The notes beneath the pieces are model-generated. The model saw nothing but the letters and a program-made list of their open reading frames with translations, searched no databases and was not told the DNA's origin. The position numbers were made by a program, and so were the translations under genes. Of a stretch of DNA of 64,000 nucleotides, positions 7,975 through 15,872 are shown piece after piece. Positions within the stretch are counted from its first letter, which is position 1, and each line of letters begins with the position of its first letter. The stretch comes from Natroniella sulfidigena (GTDB lineage Bacteria > Bacillota > Halanaerobiia > Halobacteroidales > Halobacteroidaceae), in assembly GCF_023223645.1 (NCBI RefSeq), contig NZ_JALKBY010000009.1, positions 60,873-124,872 of the forward strand. The letters run 5' to 3'.

Positions 7975-8418
7975 ATGAAATTTGACACTTGGAAGTGTGG
8001 GGTTTTAGCAGGTCTTATAGCAACAGTCGCCTTGGTTATAATAACTGCCACTCTAGACTTTTTCGATCTTTTAGCAGTTAGTGAAACAGAATATGCTGCA
8101 CGATTTATACTTCATTCACCTGAAAGAAAACTGGTAACTCTTGATTGGATTGTTGGAGTGATAACAAACTTTAGTTTAGGAGCATTATTTGGTTTGATAT
8201 CAGCATTCTTTTATAAATATACAGGATTAGATGAAAGGTATTTCAAAATTATAGGTATTGCTGTATTATTATGGTTTTTTCACTTAGCTATAGTTCCCTT
8301 TTTAGCTCCTCGTATTAGACAACTAAATACTGCCCAAACAGCTATAGAATTTTATTTCATGTATATTTTCTGGTCATTTATAGCTAGTTCTTTTATTTTT
8401 AAATACTTGAAATTTTAG
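7975..8418 (+). CDS. Four-helix membrane protein of unknown function
   Basis: 147 residues with about four transmembrane segments (residues 9-32, 58-82, 90-112, 122-142), lacking a signal peptide or catalytic motif. AAGGAGGTG lies 7 bases before ATG 7975. It is the only plus-strand gene between the integrase module and the dnd genes, so it has its own promoter (TATAATACG-like sequence near 7935). Short conserved-looking pieces such as LGALFGLISAFFYKYTG suggest a YqhR-type Firmicutes membrane protein, but I cannot assign a role. Confidence 0.6.
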   Translation: MKFDTWKCGVLAGLIATVALVIITATLDFFDLLAVSETEYAARFILHSPERKLVTLDWIVGVITNFSLGALFGLISAFFYKYTGLDERYFKIIGIAVLLWFFHLAIVPFLAPRIRQLNTAQTAIEFYFMYIFWSFIASSFIFKYLKF

Positions 8419-8449
8419 CTCTACCATAAATAATTAAAGCAAAAATACA

Positions 8450-8475
8450 AAGACCAGCTCTATTAAGAACTGGTC
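8450..8475 (-). terminator. Intrinsic terminator overlapping the Spo0E-like stop codon
   Basis: On the minus strand GACCAGTTC-TTAATA-GAGCTGGTC is followed by TTTGTATTTTT. The 5' arm includes the last codons of the Spo0E-like gene. Confidence 0.65.
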
Positions 8476-8627
8476 AACAAATTATCCTGCTTCATCATCT
8501 CAACAATCTTCTTATCTAATTCTCGACTAACAGCCTGTACACCTTCATCTAATAAATCTTTATCTTGAGCTTCTTTAGTCATCCTTCTCCGCAAAAATTC
8601 AATTTCTTCTTTAAGTTTACCAGTCAT
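8463..8627 (-). CDS. Spo0E-family aspartyl-phosphate phosphatase-like protein
   Basis: A 54-residue two-helix protein, MTGKLKEEIEFLRRRM then a helix containing VSRELDKKIVEMM. The spacing and the S-x-E-L-D signature (here SRELD) match Spo0E-type phosphatases, which remove phosphate from Spo0A and delay sporulation. A longer frame extends upstream to 8705, but GAGGTGAT lies before ATG 8627 and a consensus promoter (8661-8689) falls inside the longer frame, so 8627 is the start. It lies inside the integrated element, so it may let the element influence the host sporulation decision. Confidence 0.7.
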   Translation of the reverse strand: MTGKLKEEIEFLRRRMTKEAQDKDLLDEGVQAVSRELDKKIVEMMKQDNLLTSS

Positions 8628-8660
8628 GCTTATCACCTCGATATAATAATCACGATTGTT

Positions 8661-8689
8661 AATATAACATCTTTTTCTAAATAAATCAA
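8661..8689 (-). promoter_or_regulatory. Sigma-A-type promoter of the Spo0E-like gene
   Basis: Minus strand TTGATT (8689-8684), 17-base spacer, TATATT (8666-8661). The predicted RNA start lies about 30 bases before ATG 8627. Confidence 0.65.
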
Positions 8690-8701
8690 ATATTATTTTA
8701 T

Positions 8702-9058
8702 TCACAATAAATCTCCAATATTATCATCTAACTTTCTTAATGCCCTCTTCTTAACCCGATAATAATGACTACTGGAATAGGGAAACTCCCTACTTCTATA
8801 GACTAGATTATCCTGCTTGACCCCTTCATTAAGATACTTAGCCCTGATCAATGGCAACTCCAAATCTTGATCTAAAACCTCCAAAGCATTGTCAACCAAC
8901 TTCAAAACCTTCTCCTTCTCTTCTTTCTCCTCTAACAAATTGCTCTTTAACTCTTCATCTAAGACTTCAAATTTAAGCTTTATCTTAATCGACTTTAATC
9001 TAACTTGATACCTCTTATAGTTAGACAAAACCTCAACCACCTTACTAAAACCTTTCAT
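8702..9058 (-). CDS. ArpU/RinA-like phage late transcription regulator
   Basis: 118 residues: an N-terminal coiled coil rich in K/E, then DQDLELPLIRAKYLNEG, VYRSREFPYSSSHYYRVKKRA and LRKL, which has the sigma-like helix-turn-helix layout of ArpU/RinA-type regulators that switch on phage late genes. AAAGGA lies 8 bases before ATG 9058. It follows the helicase-loader gene at the expected place in a Firmicutes phage early operon, although no late genes are present here. Family call is from the C-terminal pattern and position. Confidence 0.6.
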   Translation of the reverse strand: MKGFSKVVEVLSNYKRYQVRLKSIKIKLKFEVLDEELKSNLLEEKEEKEKVLKLVDNALEVLDQDLELPLIRAKYLNEGVKQDNLVYRSREFPYSSSHYYRVKKRALRKLDDNIGDLL

Positions 9059-9079
9059 CTTATCAATCCTTTTAAGTTA

Positions 9080-9107
9080 GTACCCTACTGCAGCTGCAGC
9101 AGGGTAC
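9080..9107 (-). terminator. Strong hairpin between helicase-loader and ArpU-like genes
   Basis: A near-perfect 28-base palindrome (GTACCCTACTGCAG/CTGCAGCAGGGTAC). On the minus strand it is followed by TAACTTTTAAGG, a weak T tract, so it may attenuate rather than stop transcription. Confidence 0.5.
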
Positions 9108-9115
9108 ATTTTCAG

Positions 9116-9628
9116 TTAATCAAGAAGCAATTGACTACTAGCTATGCTATCTATCTCTCCTTGTAACCTATCAGGAATTATATTATCTTTCTTCTCTCGT
9201 TTCTTTAGCTGCTTATACATCTTGATAAATTGACCTCTGATTACTCCAGTATTAGTCTCGGTACATATCTCACGCCAACCCATATAATCAACTGTCTTAG
9301 CTACCAAAGGATCTAAACTCTTTAATGCTTCTTTCTTATTCCAATAACCATAATGCTCAATTGCTTTTATTACTTCTCCCCAAGCACCTGCAGGGGTTAA
9401 CCTATCTTCAGTTGTTACTTCTAACACTGCTTTTCTAATATCTGCTATAGTCGGTATAAATGGCTGTTCAGCAACCAACTTCTGAACTGCTACTTGTACC
9501 TCCTGATAATCAAAGTCCTTCAACATCTGATACCAGAAGTTTAGCTTAACCCCTTTTCGATCAACTTCAAACTTCTGATAAGCAAGTGATAAAATAGATA
9601 GTATCTTAGCAGTCTCAGTCTTAGTCAT
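9116..9628 (-). CDS. Phage replicative helicase loader/inhibitor (G39P-like)
   Basis: 170 residues beginning MTKTETAKILSILSLAYQKF, with the pattern NFWYQMLKDFDYQEVQVAV and PFIPTIADIRKAV that is typical of the SPP1 G39P helicase-loader/inhibitor family. It delivers the host or phage DnaB-type helicase to the origin. ATG 9628 overlaps the stop of the upstream replication gene by 8 bases, so translation is probably coupled; GTG codons at 9640 and 9637 lie in the ribosome-binding-site region and are less likely starts. Confidence 0.75.
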   Translation of the reverse strand: MTKTETAKILSILSLAYQKFEVDRKGVKLNFWYQMLKDFDYQEVQVAVQKLVAEQPFIPTIADIRKAVLEVTTEDRLTPAGAWGEVIKAIEHYGYWNKKEALKSLDPLVAKTVDYMGWREICTETNTGVIRGQFIKMYKQLKKREKKDNIIPDRLQGEIDSIASSQLLLD

Positions 9629-10508
9629 ACACCTCACCACCTAGCCCCTCTGCTAGCTCACATTCTTCAACTAGGCTTAAAGCGTTTTGAATGTTTTGTG
9701 GTAACTCTGTTTCGTTCTTCTTCTTTTTTGCTTTATTTTTACGCTGGTTAAGATAATCTTTAACCTGCTTAATCGTCAGTAATCCTTGGGCCAACCAATC
9801 ATCGAGTAACTCCTTTACATAGGAGAATCTATAGATATTATTGACACTCGCTTTTTTTATCGCTAAAACTACTACTTCTAAACTCAATCCATCGTCTAAA
9901 TAACTTGTTAATAGATCCAACTGATAAGAATTAATCGTTCTTCCCAAAGCTTTTTCATAAAATTTGGCCAACCCTCTTCCTTCTTCTTTAGTAATCTCTG
10001 CTGTAGTCTCTGTAGTAGTCTCTGTTAAAGATTTTACACTTTCTGCAAAGTCCATTTTAGGCTTTCCGTAAAGTCCACTTTCACTTTTATGTGAAGTCGA
10101 CTTTACCATTTCGTTATTTCCACCTTCCAATCTCTGATTAATCTCACTAATCAAGACCTCCTCATTCAACCTCAAATGATGAATCGGTCGTCCATTGAAC
10201 TTATATAACCTCTTAATCACTAAATCTTTATCAAGTAAGATCTTAACTGCCCGATCATATTGTCGAGCAGTTATCCTAATCTCATCCCACCAATCACTCC
10301 TTCTTTTAGCCAGCCAATACTGACCATCCTTCTTGACTCTTAGCTTACTCTTACCTTTCTTATCAGGGCGAAACCAATAAATAATCTGGCTCAATAAGAC
10401 CCCTGCCACTAAATCCTCTGCTAGATCAACATAAATTCCCTTGACCGTTACCATCTTATCAAAAGCTTGATTGACCTGAAATAAATCATCTAAGGAATTT
10501 AGTTTCAT
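9621..10508 (-). CDS. Phage replication initiator (replisome organizer with DnaD-like C-terminal domain)
   Basis: About 295 residues. The N-terminal half is winged-helix like (GVLLSQIIYWFRPDKKGKSK, WWDEIRITARQYDRAVKIL, RPIHHLRLNEE). A threonine-rich linker (TETTTETTAEITKEE) precedes a DnaD/DnaB_2-type domain (FYEKALGRTINSYQLDLLTS). Such proteins bind the phage origin and recruit the helicase loader encoded next. GTG 10514 or ATG 10508 can start it; ATG follows GAGGGG at a usable distance. The leader is overlapped by a plus-strand promoter and terminator that predict a short antisense RNA. Confidence 0.8.
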   Translation of the reverse strand: MKLNSLDDLFQVNQAFDKMVTVKGIYVDLAEDLVAGVLLSQIIYWFRPDKKGKSKLRVKKDGQYWLAKRRSDWWDEIRITARQYDRAVKILLDKDLVIKRLYKFNGRPIHHLRLNEEVLISEINQRLEGGNNEMVKSTSHKSESGLYGKPKMDFAESVKSLTETTTETTAEITKEEGRGLAKFYEKALGRTINSYQLDLLTSYLDDGLSLEVVVLAIKKASVNNIYRFSYVKELLDDWLAQGLLTIKQVKDYLNQRKNKAKKKKNETELPQNIQNALSLVEECELAEGLGGEVYD

Positions 10509-10526
10509 CCTCACCCCTCACTCTAA

Positions 10527-10555
10527 TTGATATTTGAGCAAAAATTTCGTATAAT
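10527..10555 (+). promoter_or_regulatory. Consensus promoter on the plus strand
   Basis: TTGATA (10527-10532), exactly 17 bases, TATAAT (10550-10555). It points away from the replication initiator, against the direction of the operon, and no plus-strand ORF follows. Confidence 0.75.
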
Positions 10556-10561
10556 AATTAA

Positions 10562-10605
10562 TAAGTACTTACTTAATTGCACCCGTTGCCGCGGGTGTTT
10601 TTTTA
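10562..10605 (+). ncRNA. Predicted short antisense RNA (OOP-like) upstream of the replication initiator
   Basis: The promoter at 10527-10555 is followed by an intrinsic terminator: CACCCG-TTGCCG-CGGGTG (10580-10597) and a run of seven T. The RNA would be about 40-45 bases and complementary to the leader of the replication initiator mRNA made from the minus strand. Position and size recall lambda OOP RNA or plasmid copy-control antisense RNAs. It is a prediction from sequence signals only. Confidence 0.6.
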
Positions 10606-10633
10606 TTTAACAAATCATCCATCTTACTCACCT

Positions 10634-10921
10634 CTATTTAATCTGATAAATTCTCTCTACTTGTTGATTATCCTGAGCATTCTGATCAATCCACTCTAAT
10701 AACATCTGCTTGGGAATCAACTTCCTCCTACCTGCTTTAACAAATGGAATCTCCCTCTGTCTCATCAACTCATAAACCTTGGTAGTACTGAGCTTTAAAA
10801 ATTGAGCCGCTTCATCAACATTCAACATCTTAGTCTCTTTACTCTGATCTAAAGTAGCCAACTGCTCCATCTTTTGATTAATCTCCTTTAACTCCTCTAA
10901 CACCTCTTCTAACACTCCCAT
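10634..10921 (-). CDS. Excisionase-family DNA-binding protein (HTH_17)
   Basis: 95 residues with a C-terminal MerR-like winged helix: MLNVDEAAQFLKLSTTKVYE, then LMRQREIPFVKAGRRKLIPK and LLEWID. This is the standard excisionase/AlpA-type domain that bends att-site DNA or activates early genes. The N-terminal 30 residues form a coiled coil that may give dimers. AGGAGG precedes ATG 10921; the stop of the Cro-like gene is 5 bases upstream, so the two are co-transcribed. Confidence 0.8.
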   Translation of the reverse strand: MGVLEEVLEELKEINQKMEQLATLDQSKETKMLNVDEAAQFLKLSTTKVYELMRQREIPFVKAGRRKLIPKQMLLEWIDQNAQDNQQVERIYQIK

Positions 10922-10925
10922 CTTA

Positions 10926-11216
10926 TCAACCTCCTATCATCTGTTTTGTATCTTTTTTGTTACTAGACTCTAAAAAAAATAACTCATCCTTATGTTCAGG
11001 AAACCTACTAGCAATCTTTTTGATTGCAGTAACTCCAGCATTACTACCTGCTAATAACCTATACAAATGCATCCTACTTAAGTCTATTTCCCTTGCCAAC
11101 TCAGCTTTAGACTCAATCCCTTTCTCCTTCGCCAATTTTAACAAAAAATCTCCATCAAGCCTTGCTCTAACTTCACCTTGAGCTATCTTAAGTAGTGTCT
11201 TACTATCTAATTTCAT
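10926..11216 (-). CDS. Cro-like helix-turn-helix regulator
   Basis: 96 residues with one helix-turn-helix: SKAELAREIDLSRMHLYRLL. It is transcribed divergently from the repressor gene at 11373, the arrangement of phage Cro/CI or satellite Str/Stl pairs. AGGAGGTGAAGG precedes the ATG. It probably binds the shared GTTAC/GTAAC operators in the 157-base gap and drives the excision-replication genes downstream. Confidence 0.75.
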   Translation of the reverse strand: MKLDSKTLLKIAQGEVRARLDGDFLLKLAKEKGIESKAELAREIDLSRMHLYRLLAGSNAGVTAIKKIASRFPEHKDELFFLESSNKKDTKQMIGG

Positions 11217-11240
11217 CCTTCACCTCCTCTCGTATCATTT

Positions 11241-11267
11241 TTGTTACTTTATTTAATATTGTAACAA
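11241..11267. promoter_or_regulatory. Operator: TTGTTAC-N13-GTAACAA
   Basis: Perfect 7-base inverted arms at 11241-11247 and 11261-11267, 25 bases before the Cro-like start. They share the GTTAC/GTAAC half-site with the palindrome at 11339. Confidence 0.6.
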
Positions 11268-11338
11268 TCTTGTTTTTAAATTTCAAGAGATTTATGAAAA
11301 AACTTGATTTTTTTTACAAGTTATATTATTATATTAGT

Positions 11339-11354
11339 GTAACGTTAACGTTAC
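11339..11354. promoter_or_regulatory. Operator: 16-base perfect palindrome GTAACGTTAACGTTAC
   Basis: Located 4 bases before the AAGGAGG of the repressor gene and just downstream of its AT-rich promoter (TTTACA near 11312, TATATTAG near 11330). It contains two GTAAC/GTTAC half-sites, so autoregulation is likely. Confidence 0.65.
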
Positions 11355-11372
11355 TAACAAGGAGGTATTCAC

Positions 11373-11807
11373 GTGAACTTTACTGATTTTATCAATAACT
11401 ACCTCAAAAAACATAATCTTTCCTATAGGAAGATGGGTCAATTATGTGGGATTAGCCATGCTGAAGTAAGCAGATTGGCTAAGGGAAAGAAACCTTCTAT
11501 TAAAACGATTAACAATATTTCTAAAGGTCTAGATATACCTAAAACTAGACTATTAAAACTGGCCGGCCATTTAGAAGAAGAAAATAAGAAGCAAGAAAAG
11601 GGAACTGATGAAAGATTACTAGAGAAGCTACCTCAAGGTACACTGGAGCTATTGACTGAAGAAGATCTCGATTTTTTAGCAGAACTATTCCAAGATGACC
11701 AACGTTGGGTCTTAATGAAAGAGAGTAGCAAATTGTCTAAGGAGAATTTAGCCAAAATCATTCAAATTATTAGAGTCTTCGCCGAAGAGGAAGATGTTAA
11801 GGAGTAA
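11373..11807 (+). CDS. XRE-family repressor of the integrated element
   Basis: 144 residues. The N-terminal Xre domain reads FINNYLKKHNLSYRKMGQLC, then GISHAEVSRLAKGKKPSIKT; the acidic C-terminal half (LTEEDLDFLAELFQDDQRW) probably oligomerises. GTG start at 11373 with AAGGAGG 7 bases upstream. With the downstream ImmA-like gene and the integrase it forms the plus-strand, lysogeny-type transcript, divergent from the Cro-like gene. Repressor genes followed by ImmA/IrrE proteases are common in Firmicutes integrative elements. Confidence 0.8.
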   Translation: MNFTDFINNYLKKHNLSYRKMGQLCGISHAEVSRLAKGKKPSIKTINNISKGLDIPKTRLLKLAGHLEEENKKQEKGTDERLLEKLPQGTLELLTEEDLDFLAELFQDDQRWVLMKESSKLSKENLAKIIQIIRVFAEEEDVKE

Positions 11808-11856
11808 GTACAAAATATAGCTGAGTACAGATGAGTATAGCAAGGAGGAGAATTTA

Positions 11857-12348
11857 ATGGACTTTGAACTGATCGAATCACAGGCTAGAAATTTTCTGAA
11901 AAAGCATAATCTCACTGTTCCTGTCAAACTTAATAAAGCAACCAACATCTTAAATATTGAGATTAAAGAAGTAAGTTATCCTGTTAATTCTGCTATCCTT
12001 TATAAGGGCCATTCTAAGAATTTAATAGTTATCGGTAAACAACAGAGTCTAGGCCAAAAAAGATTCAATATTGCCTATGGAATAGCACATGTTTTACCTC
12101 AACATCAAGAGGAATTCTTTACTTCTAATCTTAAAAAAAATAAACCCCTTAAAGAAAAAGAAGCAGATGTTTTTGCTAGTGAGCTACTCATTCCTACGCC
12201 AGTTCTCAAACAGAAAGCAGCAAAGTTTAATTATAACATAAATAAATTAGCTGAATTCTTTAAAGTAACCAGACAAGCTATCTTAACTAAATTGAAAATT
12301 AAAGATATTCCTTATTGCCATGATCAACAACATGGCAACTTTTTTTAA
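11857..12348 (+). CDS. ImmA/IrrE-like protein with degenerate metalloprotease motif
   Basis: 163 residues matching the ImmA/IrrE layout: N-terminal helices, the zinc helix around 71-82, and KEADVFASELLIPTP (101-115) carrying the third ligand. The usual HEIGH is replaced: residues 74-78 read YGIAH, so the first histidine is Tyr and the catalytic glutamate is Gly; only His78 remains. ImmA normally cleaves the adjacent repressor to induce the element, so this copy is probably inactive as a protease or serves as a binding partner. AAGGAGG precedes ATG 11857. Confidence 0.75.
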   Translation: MDFELIESQARNFLKKHNLTVPVKLNKATNILNIEIKEVSYPVNSAILYKGHSKNLIVIGKQQSLGQKRFNIAYGIAHVLPQHQEEFFTSNLKKNKPLKEKEADVFASELLIPTPVLKQKAAKFNYNINKLAEFFKVTRQAILTKLKIKDIPYCHDQQHGNFF

Positions 12349-12370
12349 GTGCTTTAGAAATATTTAGCAT

Positions 12371-12408
12371 GATTATCATATATTTCATTGGTGAGATATA
12401 TGATAATC
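12371..12408. repeat. 13-base inverted repeat upstream of the integrase
   Basis: GATTATCATATAT (12371-12383) and ATATATGATAATC (12396-12408) with a 12-base loop. There is no T run, so it is more likely an operator or arm-type recombinase site than a terminator. Confidence 0.5.
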
Positions 12409-12462
12409 TCCCCAAAACATTATATACTAATTAATGTATAAATTTAAAAGGAGGTATTCAAA

Positions 12463-13620
12463 TTGGCACATCTTAGAAAACGTGGTAATAACCGCTGGCA
12501 GATCTGTATTGAAAAAGGACGTGACCCAGTCACAGGTAAACGAGAAAGGATTTATAGAACGGTTAATGGGACTAAGAAGGAAGCTGAAAAGGAAATGCAT
12601 AGGTTGGCCCATGAAATAGAAACAGGGGCTTATATTGAGCCTTCAGAGCTATCTGTAAAGGAATATCTTTTAAAGTGGTTTGAGGATTATTGTGAGCCTA
12701 ATTTAGCCCCTTCTACATTGGAAAGCTATGAGATAATTATTAAATCTCATTTAATTCCTGCCTTAGGGTCTATTAAACTAAGTGATTTAGAACCAATGCA
12801 TATTAAATCTTACCAAAGCCATAAGCTTAAATCTGGACGTAAAGATGGTAAATCTGGAGGTCTTTCTAAAAGAACTGTCCAATACCATCATCGAGTATTG
12901 AGTAAAGCTTTAAAACATGCTGTTAAATGGAGAATTATTAATAATAATCCTGCAGATTACATTGATGCTCCTAGCCCAGATAGACCAGAAATTAACGCTA
13001 TGACAAGTAAAGAAGTAAATAAGTTATTAAATTGTGCAAAAAAACATCCTGAAAAATGGGTATATGATTTTATTTATCTTGCTATCTATACAGGAATGAG
13101 AAGAGGTGAAATTTTAGGATTACGATGGAAAGATGTAGATTTGAAAGAAAGAGTAATTCATGTTAGACAAAGTGTTACTAAAGTAACTGGAAAAGATTTA
13201 ATCTTTCGTAAACCTAAGACTAATTCTAGCATTAGACCAATTAATATAGATGAAGATGTTGTAGCTGCTTTAAAGCGAAGAAAAAATGAACAAAATCAAA
13301 ATAAATTACTTTTCGGTAGCAAATATGATAATCAACATAATCTTATTTTTTGTAAGGAAAATGGAGAACCTTTCTTACCTCAATATGCAACTAGACAATT
13401 TAATGAAGTAGCTAAGGAGGTAGACTTATCTCACTTTAGATTACATGATCTACGCCATACTCATGCAACATTGATGCTTAAAGCTGGAGTCCATCCTAAA
13501 ATAGTCCAGGAAAGGTTAGGACATGCTTCGATAACTGTAACTCTAGATACCTACTCTCATGTAATACCATCTATGCAAAAAGAAGCAGTTCAAAAATTAA
13601 AAAACACCCTACAAAAATAG
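12463..13620 (+). CDS. int: Tyrosine site-specific integrase
   Basis: 385 residues. An AP2-like arm-binding N-terminus (MAHLRKRGNNRWQI) is followed by a SAM-like core-binding domain (VKEYLLKWFEDYCEPNLAPS) and the catalytic domain with Arg213 in TGMRRGE, HDLRH (His328, Arg331), His354 in LGHASI and nucleophile Tyr364 in DTYSHV. All key residues are intact. A TTG start at 12463 has AGGAGG 8 bases upstream. The gene ends 93 bases from the 3' end of tRNA-Trp, the probable attachment site. Confidence 0.92.
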   Translation: MAHLRKRGNNRWQICIEKGRDPVTGKRERIYRTVNGTKKEAEKEMHRLAHEIETGAYIEPSELSVKEYLLKWFEDYCEPNLAPSTLESYEIIIKSHLIPALGSIKLSDLEPMHIKSYQSHKLKSGRKDGKSGGLSKRTVQYHHRVLSKALKHAVKWRIINNNPADYIDAPSPDRPEINAMTSKEVNKLLNCAKKHPEKWVYDFIYLAIYTGMRRGEILGLRWKDVDLKERVIHVRQSVTKVTGKDLIFRKPKTNSSIRPINIDEDVVAALKRRKNEQNQNKLLFGSKYDNQHNLIFCKENGEPFLPQYATRQFNEVAKEVDLSHFRLHDLRHTHATLMLKAGVHPKIVQERLGHASITVTLDTYSHVIPSMQKEAVQKLKNTLQK

Positions 13621-13713
13621 TTGGGCGTCAAGATGGCGACATCTTCAATTTTCATTTCAAATTCTCTTTTCTTTAAAACTACCCTCATCCCTTGCTATGT
13701 AAATAAATAAAAT

Positions 13714-13789
13714 TGGCACGGGAAGCAGGACTTGAACCCGCAACACCTGGATTTGGAGTCCAGTGCTCTGCCAATTGAGCTATTCCCGT
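13714..13789 (-). tRNA. tRNA-Trp (anticodon CCA)
   Basis: 76 bases on the minus strand. The acceptor stem ACGGGAA pairs with TTCCCGT, the discriminator is G, and CCA is encoded. The anticodon arm is CTGGA-CTCCAAA-TCCAG, giving anticodon CCA. The T-arm GCGGG-TTCAAGT-CCTGC is complete. Its 3' end faces the integrase, so it is the likely target of the element. I found no second copy of the 3' end within the window. Confidence 0.95.
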
Positions 13790-13873
13790 GCGTGAAATTA
13801 ATATATACTTATTTCGACCAATCTGCTAATACTCTAACATATTATTGATTAAATTGCAAGGAATAATCTAAAT

Positions 13874-14722
13874 TTATTTTTGATAAATATCGTCACTCAA
13901 TGATTCTGCCATTTGAACAACATTATTTCCCAATGCATTCAAATTTTGAACTTCTGAGTGAATTGTAGTAACTACATTATTTTGTTTATTACTAACCTCA
14001 TCAATCTTCTTAGCTACCTGGTCTAACTGTTCAGTTATTTCACTGACTTTAGTTAAGATTTCTTCTATCTCTGACATTGAACTTGAACTTTTACCAGCTA
14101 ACTTCTGAACTTCCTCAGCAACCACTGTAAAACCCTTACCTGCATCACCGACTCGAGCTGCTTCTATCGAAGCATTCATTCCAATCATCTTTATTTGCCG
14201 AGAAATATTCTTGATAATATCAATTATTTCATCTGTATCCTCAACTCTCTTTTCAGTTTTACCCGAAATTTTATTTAACTCCTCTCCTGTTTTAACCATC
14301 TCTTCAGCTTCTATACTAATTTCTTCAACTTGTTTATTCACTACTTCAGTAGCCTCTAACAAACCTTTAGCAACCCCTAATAACTTCTCTTTACGACCAG
14401 TTGATTGAGAAATTGTAATCCCACCAACCACCTGTCCACTATCATTAAAAATAGGATTAGAAATACCTATATAAGGCACTCCACAAACAGAAGAATCCTT
14501 TTCTTGGACTATTCTTCTCTCTTCTTCAAGTGCTCTTTGAACTACCCAATTAGGATCAATTCTATCTCCAACTTTTATATCAAAGATCAATTCTTGTCCA
14601 GGATGATAACTCAATACTTTCTCCGTATCTGTAACCAATACTCCTGTATCCTCTAATGTAAATTTATTTAAATAAGGAGCCACCATCAAAATCGACTCTA
14701 ATAACCCAGCTTCACTAGACAT
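13874..14722 (-). CDS. Soluble methyl-accepting chemotaxis-like protein
   Basis: 282 residues without transmembrane segments. Residues about 15-110 form a Cache/PAS-like sensory domain (GVLVTDTEKVLSYHPGQEL, GISNPIFNDSGQVVGGITIS). The C-terminal half is a short signalling hairpin with NASIEAARVGDAGKGFTVVA at the tip. It is shorter than classical receptors and probably signals through CheA/CheW in the cytoplasm, sensing an internal ligand. GAGAGGTAC precedes ATG 14722. It is a single-gene unit between the tRNA and tmRNA genes. Confidence 0.85.
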   Translation of the reverse strand: MSSEAGLLESILMVAPYLNKFTLEDTGVLVTDTEKVLSYHPGQELIFDIKVGDRIDPNWVVQRALEEERRIVQEKDSSVCGVPYIGISNPIFNDSGQVVGGITISQSTGRKEKLLGVAKGLLEATEVVNKQVEEISIEAEEMVKTGEELNKISGKTEKRVEDTDEIIDIIKNISRQIKMIGMNASIEAARVGDAGKGFTVVAEEVQKLAGKSSSSMSEIEEILTKVSEITEQLDQVAKKIDEVSNKQNNVVTTIHSEVQNLNALGNNVVQMAESLSDDIYQK

Positions 14723-14812
14723 TGTACCTCTCCTTTCTAATTTCTAGTTCTCTATCTATCGGTCTCTAATTTTATTTCAATAAAACTTTTTTACTTCCTG
14801 CAAACTACCTTT

Positions 14813-14843
14813 TAAAATAAAAAAAACACCATTTCCTGGTGTC
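14813..14843 (-). terminator. Intrinsic terminator of ssrA
   Basis: Minus strand ACACCA-GGAAA-TGGTGT followed by eight T, 27 bases after the tmRNA 3' end. Confidence 0.8.
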
Positions 14844-14869
14844 TTTGTTGGTTAACTTATATTTATTAT

Positions 14870-15232
<363 letters not shown>

Positions 15233-15323
15233 ATAGGTTAAAAGCAGTGGATAGTTAATAATGAATAGTGAATAGTTGAAATCAACTTCCTTTTCTATCC
15301 CAGTTTATTAACTATCAATCGCT

Positions 15324-15794
15324 TTAATATCTTCCTAATTGGTTATCTTTAAAAGCCCGCTCCATTTCACGTTGAGCAGTCTTCTTTTTTATATCATGGC
15401 GTTTATCATGAAGGTTTTTCCCTTTAGCTAGGGCCAACTTCACTTTAACCAATTGCTTCTTAAAATATAACTGCAATGGTACTAATGTGTACCCTTTTTC
15501 TTTTGTCTTACCAATAAATTTTCTAATCTCTCTTTTATGCAGCAATAATTTTCGTCGTCGTTCTGGATCATGATTATAACGATTTCCTTGTTTATAAGCA
15601 GCTATATGCATATTGCGAAGATAGACCTCTCCATCTTCTACAAGAGCAAAGCTATCTTTAAGGTTTACTCTTCCAGCTCGAATTGATTTAACTTCTGTAC
15701 CAGTTAATACAATTCCCGCTTCATAAACCTCTTCGATATGATACTCATGTCGTGCTTTTCTATTTTTTGTAATTACCTTAACTCCATCACTCAT
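15324..15794 (-). CDS. smpB: SsrA-binding protein SmpB
   Basis: 156 residues from ATG 15794, which has GAGGTGG upstream (a GTG at 15803 lies inside that site). Core motifs are visible: [50 protein letters not shown] and the basic tail [16 protein letters not shown] that mimics mRNA in the decoding centre. It delivers tmRNA to stalled ribosomes. Order rnr-smpB-ssrA is the common Firmicutes one; the three act together in clearing truncated mRNAs and peptides. Confidence 0.97.
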   Translation of the reverse strand: MSDGVKVITKNRKARHEYHIEEVYEAGIVLTGTEVKSIRAGRVNLKDSFALVEDGEVYLRNMHIAAYKQGNRYNHDPERRRKLLLHKREIRKFIGKTKEKGYTLVPLQLYFKKQLVKVKLALAKGKNLHDKRHDIKKKTAQREMERAFKDNQLGRY

Positions 15795-15872
15795 TTTTGC
15801 CACCTCTATCTAACGTGTATCTATCATTATAACAATTATTTTCTAACTGTCAAGGATTTATTGCGATTTATT

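Noticed and set aside
13621..13713. Left/right attachment-site duplication of the tRNA-Trp 3' end
   Set aside because: I looked for TTCCCGTGCCA/TGGCACGGGAA and the T-arm elsewhere in 1-13.6 kb and found none, so the far att site is probably outside the window or too degenerate to see.
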